Shown here: piece after piece, positions 6,451 through 13,123 of the stretch
How the letters are laid out: each line of letters begins with the position of its first letter
Position numbering within the stretch: the stretch's first letter is position 1
Assembly (NCBI GenBank): GCA_003455655.1
Contig: DMQP01000055.1
Location: 1 to 16,976, forward strand
DNA from: Treponema sp.
GTDB lineage: Bacteria > Spirochaetota > Spirochaetia > Treponematales > Treponemataceae
Direction: 5' to 3'
DNA: 16,976 bases
Program-made: the position numbers and the translations under genes
The notes under the pieces: model-generated
The model's input: only the letters and a program-made list of their open reading frames with translations
Database searches by the model: none
Told to the model about the DNA's origin: nothing

Positions 6451-8976
6451 CTAGTCCAAATCTGCGGTTTTACGGCAATAGACTTCAAATGTATCTCCAA
6501 GGTTAAAGAGATGACTTGCGGCTCCCAACATATTGTATTGGAGAGAATTCTTTTTCCAGCCATGTTTTTTTGCAGAAGGGAATCGTTCAGGATGAATTCC
6601 TGTTGAAACCGTTTTTACTACAGAAAAACCATAGCGCTTCAAAATAGACTGAGCTCGAGCTGGTTCCCACAGGGTATAATGGTCTGCGGGACTTTGGGTA
6701 AAGAAAGAACGCGTATTGTATTTTCCACTTACGCCAGAAGCTGACGGTGTACTAAAGGCAAAGACACCACCCTTTTTTACCAAACGAGAAACAGCTTTAA
6801 GCACACTATCTAAATCTTCAAAATGTTCAATAACGTACCACATAGTTACGGCATCAAACTGCTGAATACCAAATTCTCTTCCGGGATCAAACTGAGGAAA
6901 TGAAGAACATACTGCTGGATATTTAAGGGATGTCTGAACATATTCCACAGCATCTTTTGAAACATCAATGCCAAAGACTTGCCAACCACTATCATTTGCT
7001 GCATCCATAAAGGGTCCCATTGCACAGCCAATATCAAGTACCGTTGGAGTTACTGGAGAATGCATTCTGCGGTATACATAATCTATAAGTCCAACACGGC
7101 GCACTCCCTGAGCTTTAATTGACGCAAAATCATCAAGATAGGTTTTTCCATACTGCTTTTCGTAATCTTCAAAAAAGTATGCGTGATTGTATTGGGTTTC
7201 TTCAGACTGTAAAGTCCATGCCATATAGATCATGCCACAATTCTGACAGCGACGGAATGTTCTTTCGGGAGTTCGAGCTACAACAGGGTCTCGGTGACTA
7301 GAAAAAGTTCTACAGACAGGGCAAGAAATGCGACGACCTTGAGACAGACGAACAACAAAATCGGTAAGCGAAAGATTTTTCTGTTCAACAGGACGGAAGA
7401 GTGACTGTGGATTTGAAACTGCCTGTTTTACAGTCGATTCATTTACAGAAGCAGCAGGAATACAGGTAAAGCCATAGGTTTTTGCAAGGTCTTCGTGTAA
7501 AGCGGTCGTTCCCAAAAGTAAGACTGCACAGCCAGCATTTGCAGCTTCAAAAGCAGTAAATCCGTAATGAGTTACCACTAAATCGTAGGAAGCAAGTTTT
7601 TCACGCAAATTTTCTACAGGAGGAATAACTTTTACGAATTTGCTGATGTCTGCGTTTAAGTTTTCTTGCATAAGAATTGCATTTTCTTGCGAAGAGGCAA
7701 CAGCAGTTACATACATTCCCGTACGAGCAAGGGCAACGGTTGCGGGAACAGTAAGGCCAGCAGGATCTTCTCCGCCAAGAACAACAATTGCCGTATGAAG
7801 AGCGGCTTCTTTTGCACTTTCGTTTCTGCGGTTTTGTGGAAGCGGAATAAAAGCACTTTCGGTACGGTTTGCTTCACGACTAAGCCCTACTGAAGGAATA
7901 ATGTCCAGTAAGTAATCAACATAACTTGTATCGAGTCTGCCTTCGTCTAAAGCAGCAATAGCAACTTCAGGACAAGCAGTTAACTTTTGCACTATCTGAT
8001 CATCTGCATGGAACAAATCGGTAATAATCAGTTTGTAACAAGAGGCAGCGTTAATGTCTCTTACAATTTGGTACTGATTAAGACCTTCTTTTACTGCTTC
8101 TTGTAAAAGATTTTCGCACTGTTCAAGGCCTGCATCTTGGGGAATATAAATGTCCTGTCCTGTGGTGCAAGCAATATCAAGACAGCGTCTTAAGTGTCCG
8201 GTTCCCTTCCCTTTTTTTACACAGGGAACTAAAAGCACTGGATTTCTTACAAAGTTGTTCCACATGCCGTTAAGAATTTCTTCTGTGGTGTAAGCTTTCG
8301 TAACTGCCTTTTCTCCAGAAACAGCACGTACCAAAGCAAGTGCCCGACGGTAATCGGCAGGAGTGTCTATTGTGGTGCGTAATTCAGAATAATTCCAACG
8401 GTTGGGTGCCTTAATAAAAAGACAGTTATAAGATTCGCGGTGATTGTACAAAGCAGGTCCAACATGTTCGTGGTCGTAAGGATCTGAAGTTTCTGACGCT
8501 GCTTTCAAAAGTGAATGAGCATTAAACATTTCTACACCAGAACCGTGGGGTAAGTCGGAGAATGTAATATAGTCTACAGGGCTTGCTTCATCACGAACAG
8601 AAAATTCTTCTTCAAGAGCAGCTGCAGCTTCGTAAAACAAAAAGGGATTATCAGCGGTAGCACGAACAACTACATCTGCTTTTGACTGTTCTATGATGCG
8701 GCAAAAACGGTCAAGGACATCTTGAGTAGAACCAGCAAAAAGTTTCCAACCGTGACGCTCAGCAACAGCAGCAAGTTCTTTTTCACTATCGAAATCAGTT
8801 GCAAGATAGTATTCATCTGCAGGAACTTCTTTCATTGCATCTAAGACCCAGTCAATGACGCATTTTCCGCCTAAAGGAAGTAAAGCTTTGCGCGGTAATC
8901 GAGTCGAAGACAATCTGCACTGAACAATGAGAACTGTTTTTCTTTTTTTACGGTTGAACAAATTCAAAAACTTCAT
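6451..8976 (-). CDS. Three-domain fusion: SpsF-like cytidylyltransferase, PseG-like hydrolase/glycosyltransferase, zinc-ribbon SAM methyltransferase
   Basis: This 841-residue cytoplasmic protein joins three enzymes. Residues ~12-220 resemble the SpsF/CMP-sugar synthetase family: QCRLSSTRLPRKALLPL near 19-35, VVRATADNP (103-111) and TTIDTPADY (201-209). Residues ~246-545 resemble PseG, the UDP-sugar hydrolase of pseudaminic acid synthesis. GTGHLRRCLDIA has His261 at the place of the PseG catalytic His; ITDLFHADD (318-326), VVLGGEDP (398-405) and THYGFTAFEAANAG (469-482) also fit. Residues ~550-841 hold a zinc ribbon (Cys552, 555, 577, 580) and a class I methyltransferase with VLDIGCAMG (646-654). 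It starts one base after the preceding stop. The frame is intact throughout. The product is probably a methylated, CMP-activated sugar for flagellar modification, which is inference. Confidence 0.87.
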   Translation of the reverse strand: MKFLNLFNRKKRKTVLIVQCRLSSTRLPRKALLPLGGKCVIDWVLDAMKEVPADEYYLATDFDSEKELAAVAERHGWKLFAGSTQDVLDRFCRIIEQSKADVVVRATADNPFLFYEAAAALEEEFSVRDEASPVDYITFSDLPHGSGVEMFNAHSLLKAASETSDPYDHEHVGPALYNHRESYNCLFIKAPNRWNYSELRTTIDTPADYRRALALVRAVSGEKAVTKAYTTEEILNGMWNNFVRNPVLLVPCVKKGKGTGHLRRCLDIACTTGQDIYIPQDAGLEQCENLLQEAVKEGLNQYQIVRDINAASCYKLIITDLFHADDQIVQKLTACPEVAIAALDEGRLDTSYVDYLLDIIPSVGLSREANRTESAFIPLPQNRRNESAKEAALHTAIVVLGGEDPAGLTVPATVALARTGMYVTAVASSQENAILMQENLNADISKFVKVIPPVENLREKLASYDLVVTHYGFTAFEAANAGCAVLLLGTTALHEDLAKTYGFTCIPAASVNESTVKQAVSNPQSLFRPVEQKNLSLTDFVVRLSQGRRISCPVCRTFSSHRDPVVARTPERTFRRCQNCGMIYMAWTLQSEETQYNHAYFFEDYEKQYGKTYLDDFASIKAQGVRRVGLIDYVYRRMHSPVTPTVLDIGCAMGPFMDAANDSGWQVFGIDVSKDAVEYVQTSLKYPAVCSSFPQFDPGREFGIQQFDAVTMWYVIEHFEDLDSVLKAVSRLVKKGGVFAFSTPSASGVSGKYNTRSFFTQSPADHYTLWEPARAQSILKRYGFSVVKTVSTGIHPERFPSAKKHGWKKNSLQYNMLGAASHLFNLGDTFEVYCRKTADLD

Positions 8977-8977
8977 C

Positions 8978-9955
8978 TTATTTTCCCCAGTTTTCTATGA
9001 GCAGTGCCGCATCTGTTTTAAAGCGGTACTTGTTTTTTTCAGTCCATGCACGAGCTTCGGAAAAAGAACGAATCGCTTCGTGTAATCCCAGTGAAGCATG
9101 ACGCTTGTAAGAAAAAAATGATATTTTGGGAATAACCGCATGATCAACATCATATACAGGAGCAAGATTTTTCAAATAAAAGCGCAGGTATGAACGGTCA
9201 GCGGTAGTATCGACAATTGAAGGAAGCATATCATAAATAAGAACAAAGGCAGAAGACAGTGAACATTTTTCTCCCCACAGCCAGGCACGCATAAAAAGAT
9301 CAAGCTTTTGCCAGTATTCAGAAGTAATGGTATAGTCTGCTCCTCCCAGTTCAATGTAGGTTTTTCGATTGTACAAACCAACCCAATCTGCTGCAAAAAG
9401 AGTCAAACTTCCGTCTACAGTACTGGTTAAAGGAAGCACGGTAAACTGAGCTTTTTTTGTATCGGGAACAAAAATGACAGGACGGTTTTCTAGCTGAGCA
9501 TCGTACATGTTCTCTTGAGTAAGCGCACACAATCGCGGACACACGCAAAACTGTTTATGTTCAACAAGAAGCTTTTCTAAAAGAGGCGTAATGATTGTAT
9601 TTTGATGGCACAGATCATCGGTTAAAACAAGAACATAGTCATTAGTAAGTTGAGCCATACCTATGTTAATCATATCTCCAATAGTTAAGTCTTCGCGGGT
9701 TATAACAAAATGTACTTGCGGAAACTGATGTACCAAAGTGTCAAACTGTGCGCTGGGGTTACTTGCCATTACGCAAACAATATCTGAAAATCCGGAAGCA
9801 ATGCAGTGTTCCAAACTGTGAGTCAAAAGTTGGTGACCGTTACGGTTTAAAAGCAGACATCCGCTTGTAAGTAAGGGATGAGTAATTCGTTCACTTCCGC
9901 CTAAGACGGTGAGTGTTATTTGACGCTGATTAAAAATTGAAGGTATAGTACTCAT
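8978..9955 (-). CDS. GT-A fold glycosyltransferase or nucleotidyltransferase-like protein
   Basis: This 325-residue protein has an N-terminal half like sugar-nucleotide transferases: TVLGGSERITHPLL, then LLLNRNGHQLLTHSLEHCIASGFSDIVCV (33-61). YVLVLTDDL includes Asp113-Asp114 at the likely metal site. A later stretch, GGADYTITSEYWQKLDLFMR, resembles the C-terminal motif of family 2 and galactosyl-type transferases, where an acidic pair contacts the acceptor. It could transfer a sugar to protein or lipid, or make an activated sugar. I chose ATG at 9955 because AGGA lies 6 bases upstream. A GTG at 9985 would lengthen the protein by 10 residues but has no good ribosome site. It overlaps the preceding gene by 26 bases, so translation is probably coupled. 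No signal peptide or membrane segment is visible. Confidence 0.72.
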   Translation of the reverse strand: MSTIPSIFNQRQITLTVLGGSERITHPLLTSGCLLLNRNGHQLLTHSLEHCIASGFSDIVCVMASNPSAQFDTLVHQFPQVHFVITREDLTIGDMINIGMAQLTNDYVLVLTDDLCHQNTIITPLLEKLLVEHKQFCVCPRLCALTQENMYDAQLENRPVIFVPDTKKAQFTVLPLTSTVDGSLTLFAADWVGLYNRKTYIELGGADYTITSEYWQKLDLFMRAWLWGEKCSLSSAFVLIYDMLPSIVDTTADRSYLRFYLKNLAPVYDVDHAVIPKISFFSYKRHASLGLHEAIRSFSEARAWTEKNKYRFKTDAALLIENWGK

Positions 9956-11537
9956 CACACTTCCTGCACAATTCTGAATATTCACCGCTTACTTGACACG
10001 GTACCTGTTTTACAATCTGTTGCCACACTTCACTTACCGACTGACTGCATACATTTAAGTCTGAAGCTTCTGGCATCAGAGCCTGACACAGAGGCACAGA
10101 ACCGTCTGCACGAATAATCATGTCTCGCTTTACATGCCAACAGGGAGTTCGCACTAAGGGAGAAAGATCTGCTGGTTTTTCATCACTTAAAAATCCTGCA
10201 CAAGAGTCATATTTTTGAATAATGACATTTCCATCTGATGGAGATGAAGAGTCATGCCAGTAACGGTAAAATGTTTCTAGTTCTGCTTCATTTGCCTTCA
10301 TGCGAACCATTTGTGCATACACACGACCTTTAAACAGAGGACTCAGTATGCCCACCGCGGCTTTTGCTTTTGCAAAACACTCTCGCCCCGCACCTTCAGA
10401 AAGAGGAATGTGAATCGAAAGATATGTTGCTTCGCTTGCAGCATCAAGACAAACAATCCAGGTAAGTCGACCGTCTGCATCAAGTGATGCAATTTGAGAT
10501 GCAAGTTCTGGGGTAACTAATGTTCCGTCTGTTTCAATCAATACTTTCAGTTTAGGCTGAGCAAGCAGTGTTTTTACACATGCAATAAAATCTGGATGCA
10601 AAAGAGGCTCTCCTCCTGCTCCCAAGCAAATGTATGCATCATCTGAAAGTTCTACAATTTGCTGTGTAAGCGCTTGCAGTTGAGAAAGTCCAAGCACAGT
10701 CGTTTTGTGTTCCATTCCCAAAGTTGGATAAGCGTTAGTGCGTTTTTTAAAGCCTGCAGCAAAGGCATTGTAGCTTATGGTTGTGCAAGAGTCTGAAGTA
10801 AGTTGAATTGCATAGTAAGCAGGAACAGTTGCCTGAACGCTTGCATGTTGAGCGGCTAAGACAGAAAGTTCATTTGCAGAAAATTCAGATTTTTCTGCAG
10901 CAAGTTTATACAAGTGACAGCAAGCTAAATACCTGCCTTTTGTTTCTGTAGTAAAGTCTAAGCGAAGGTAACGCCAGTCACGGGGAGAAAGGACAGACTC
11001 TACTTCAAAAGAATTGATGTCTGTTTTTAGCGCATTCATTAGACAGTCTCCGTCAACGCATGAACGGGCACAGGCTTTGTCTTTAATAAGGTCTTTTAAA
11101 ATAACCGCGGTAGAAGCAGCAAGAACTTCTGGAGCAAGCGCTTTGGGGTAACCGTCGGCACAAGTGTATTCGGCACAGTAGCGCTGGTGGGCGTCTATAA
11201 CTTTTTGTGTAAGAGCTGAGTCAAGAAAAGGAGCTGCAAGAGGAGCAAGCAAAATACTATCTGCCGCATTTTCTGAACAAGCACTTATAAGAACATCAAG
11301 CAAAGTGTCTGTGTTCCAAAGCTCTTTTACAAGGGTTTTACCCGAAAGACCAGCCTTTAAAAAAGCGTTTTTTACCTGTTCTTCGTTTGAAGCAGTACAG
11401 GCAACATATACATTTTGGCAGGAAGAAAAAGCCTTTGCCCACTGTAGCGAGCGTTCAGCGGCACTTTTTCCGTCAAAAGAAGGTTCAAAGACATAAGGAG
11501 AATTGGTAACTGCATATAAAAAAACAAGGCTTTTCAT
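9930..11537 (-). CDS. Spiro-SPASM-type protein: nucleotidyltransferase-like N-terminus, degenerate radical SAM core, SPASM C-terminus
   Basis: This 535-residue protein is first in the operon. Residues 1-~200 look like a nucleotidyltransferase fold (VFLYAVTNSPYVFEPSFDGK, then ILLAPLAAPFLD and TCADGYPKALAPE). From about 240 it follows a radical SAM layout: AIQLTSDSC, LGAGGEPLLHPDF with the SAM-binding GGEP at 308-311, VLIETDGTLV at 332-341. Where CX3CX2C belongs, the sequence is Cys251-TTI-Ser255-YN-Ala258, so two of three cluster cysteines are missing. The C-terminus keeps SPASM-like cysteines (466, 484, 497, 514, 524, 527) around PCWHVKRDM and ELCRKC. I recall a spirochaete family named spiro-SPASM with this character. 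No ribosome site precedes the ATG; a sigma-28-like promoter ends 8 bases upstream. Role is unknown, probably sugar activation or target recognition for the pathway. Confidence 0.82.
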   Translation of the reverse strand: MKSLVFLYAVTNSPYVFEPSFDGKSAAERSLQWAKAFSSCQNVYVACTASNEEQVKNAFLKAGLSGKTLVKELWNTDTLLDVLISACSENAADSILLAPLAAPFLDSALTQKVIDAHQRYCAEYTCADGYPKALAPEVLAASTAVILKDLIKDKACARSCVDGDCLMNALKTDINSFEVESVLSPRDWRYLRLDFTTETKGRYLACCHLYKLAAEKSEFSANELSVLAAQHASVQATVPAYYAIQLTSDSCTTISYNAFAAGFKKRTNAYPTLGMEHKTTVLGLSQLQALTQQIVELSDDAYICLGAGGEPLLHPDFIACVKTLLAQPKLKVLIETDGTLVTPELASQIASLDADGRLTWIVCLDAASEATYLSIHIPLSEGAGRECFAKAKAAVGILSPLFKGRVYAQMVRMKANEAELETFYRYWHDSSSPSDGNVIIQKYDSCAGFLSDEKPADLSPLVRTPCWHVKRDMIIRADGSVPLCQALMPEASDLNVCSQSVSEVWQQIVKQVPCQVSGEYSELCRKCDEYYTFNF

Positions 11538-11545
11538 CTTATACA

Positions 11546-11572
11546 GTATCGGAATTTTATAAGTGTAGTTTA
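11546..11572 (-). promoter_or_regulatory. Sigma-28 (FliA/WhiG)-like promoter of the flagellar-modification operon
   Basis: On the minus strand TAAA (11572-11569) is followed by exactly 15 bases and TCCGATAC (11553-11546). The enterobacterial consensus is TAAA-N15-GCCGATAA, so the -35 core and CCGATA match with correct spacing. No sigma-70 pair of comparable quality is visible ahead of this gene. The predicted start is around 11538-11540, next to the ATG at 11537. Confidence 0.72.
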
Positions 11573-11595
11573 GACACAGCTTTACATTCTGAGCG

Positions 11596-11624
11596 TTGAC
11601 ACATACAATCAGATACGGTACAAT
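11596..11624 (+). promoter_or_regulatory. Sigma-70-type promoter of xseA-xseB-mutL
   Basis: TTGACA (11596-11601), a 17-nt spacer and TACAAT (11619-11624) form a near-consensus promoter. Only six bases separate the -10 box from the xseA ATG at 11631, so transcription is predicted to begin at or beside the start codon. A GATAC-N9-GTATC inverted repeat (11612-11630) overlaps the -10 box. Confidence 0.85.
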
Positions 11625-11630
11625 TGTATC

Positions 11631-12842
11631 ATGGGTGAAGGAAAGACGCTGACAGTCTCTCAGCTGACAAATCTTATAAAAGTATTGCTCGAAGATTCAT
11701 TTAAAACAGTCACTTTAGAGGGCGAAATTTCAAATTTTAAGCGGAACACCAACGGTCACCTCTATTTTCAACTAAAAGACAATTACAGTCAAATAAGCGC
11801 CGTTATGTTTAGGGGAAGTGCGTCAAAACTCAAATTTGAACCCAAAGACGGCATGAAAGTCATAGCACAAGGACAAATTACCGTCTACGAACCCCGAGGA
11901 AACTATCAGATTCTTATTACTTCCATGACCCCCGCTGGTGTGGGAAACATTATGGAAATGCTTGAACAAAGAAAGCAAAAGCTTTATCAAGAAGGTCTGT
12001 TTGATTCAAGCAGAAAAAAGCCCCTTCCCCGCTTTCCTCGCACAGTAGGCATTGTTACCAGTTCAACGGGAGCAGCCTTACGCGACATAATGAACATTGC
12101 TAAAAGCAGAAACAATTCGGTAAACCTTATTGTCTTACCGGCACAAGTCCAAGGGCTCGATGCCAGTCGCACTATTATTTCTCAAATTGAAGCCGCTAAC
12201 ACTTGGTCTCTTTGCGATGTTCTGATTGTAGGTCGAGGCGGCGGTTCTCTCGAAGATTTACTGCCCTTTAGTGACGAAGGAGTGGTAAGAGCAATTGCCG
12301 CATCCACCATTCCTATTGTTTCTGCAGTAGGACATGAAATTGACTGGGCACTGAGTGACTTTGCAGCAGATGTTCGGGCTTCAACCCCCAGTCATGCCGC
12401 AGAAATTGTTATTCCCCAAAAGCAGAACATACGAGATTCTTTGCATCAGATTGAATCAGACTTGTATACGGCAGTAAGCGCACGCACTCAAAACTTACGC
12501 CTTATGCTTAAAACCTTTACCCCACAAAACATGGAGCTTCAGTTCCGCAGCATAGAACAAAAACTGTCACTTCGTTACGACACAGCCCGAGAAGAATTGA
12601 TTAACGGCATAAAACAGCGCATAAGCGATTCCCGCACTTATATCAAACACTGCACAGACATTCTTGAAAGCGCAAGCCCCCAATCTATTTTTAACAGAGG
12701 CTACAGTATGGTAACCGATGCCCAAACAGGAAAGGTTATTCGAAACGCAGAAGACACTGCAGCTGGATTGTCTATAGTCATTCGCCCCGCACAGGGTTCC
12801 ATACACGCAAGCGTTACAAAAACGCAAAAGGCAGGTACATGA
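11631..12842 (+). CDS. xseA: Exodeoxyribonuclease VII large subunit
   Basis: XseA is the catalytic subunit of exonuclease VII, which digests single-stranded DNA from both ends to short oligonucleotides. The 403-residue protein has an N-terminal OB fold (about 8-105: LEGEISNFKRNTNGHLYFQLKD, VYEPRGNYQI). The catalytic domain (about 125-310) shows GLFDSSRKKPLP, VGIVTSSTGAALRDI (139-153), GRGGGSLEDL (201-210) and SAVGHEIDWALSDFAADVRASTPS. A coiled-coil C-terminal part binds the small subunits. It is slightly shorter than the E. coli protein (456 residues). The ATG at 11631 aligns with the family start, and no in-frame start lies just upstream. No ribosome site precedes it. The stop overlaps the xseB ATG by 4 bases. 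Confidence 0.95.
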   Translation: MGEGKTLTVSQLTNLIKVLLEDSFKTVTLEGEISNFKRNTNGHLYFQLKDNYSQISAVMFRGSASKLKFEPKDGMKVIAQGQITVYEPRGNYQILITSMTPAGVGNIMEMLEQRKQKLYQEGLFDSSRKKPLPRFPRTVGIVTSSTGAALRDIMNIAKSRNNSVNLIVLPAQVQGLDASRTIISQIEAANTWSLCDVLIVGRGGGSLEDLLPFSDEGVVRAIAASTIPIVSAVGHEIDWALSDFAADVRASTPSHAAEIVIPQKQNIRDSLHQIESDLYTAVSARTQNLRLMLKTFTPQNMELQFRSIEQKLSLRYDTAREELINGIKQRISDSRTYIKHCTDILESASPQSIFNRGYSMVTDAQTGKVIRNAEDTAAGLSIVIRPAQGSIHASVTKTQKAGT

Positions 12843-13114
12843 TGAATACATTCGAAACCAATTTACAGAGACTTGAAGAACTTACCGCACAAATTAAAAA
12901 GCCTGATATTTCTCTTGAAGATGCACTTAAAGATTTTGAAGAAGGCATTACGCTTGCAAAAAAGCTAGAAAAAGACCTCAATGCCATCGAAGGAAAAATA
13001 CAGATTCTTATGAATGGAGACGAAGCTACAAGTTCAAAAACGAAAGCAAAAGCTGCTCCAGAATTAGACTTGTTTAACCCCAGTACCGAACTAAATGGAA
13101 CTCGTAACGGATAA
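12839..13114 (+). CDS. xseB: Exodeoxyribonuclease VII small subunit
   Basis: XseB binds the coiled-coil part of XseA in multiple copies. The 91-residue product has the two-helix family pattern: FETNLQRLEELTAQIKKPD followed by ISLEDALKDFEEGITLAKKLEKDL. After it comes a charged, low-complexity tail of about 30 residues (ATSSKTKAKAAPEL), longer than the compact core and probably disordered. The start overlaps the xseA stop (ATGA). Two ATGs stand next to each other, so translation may begin at 12839 or 12842. GGCAGG upstream is a fair ribosome site. mutL starts 10 bases after its stop. Confidence 0.93.
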   Translation: MMNTFETNLQRLEELTAQIKKPDISLEDALKDFEEGITLAKKLEKDLNAIEGKIQILMNGDEATSSKTKAKAAPELDLFNPSTELNGTRNG

Positions 13115-13123
13115 GGAAAAATC

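Noticed and set aside
9956..9985. GTG start extending the GT-A-type protein by 10 residues
   Set aside because: The ATG at 9955 has AGGA 6 bases upstream; the GTG has no comparable site, and the extra residues add nothing recognisable.
11040..11070. CARSCVDGDC (residues 156-165 of the SPASM protein) as the iron-sulphur motif
   Set aside because: The spacing is CX3CX4C, and it lies ~80 residues ahead of where the radical SAM core begins, so it does not replace the missing CX3CX2C.
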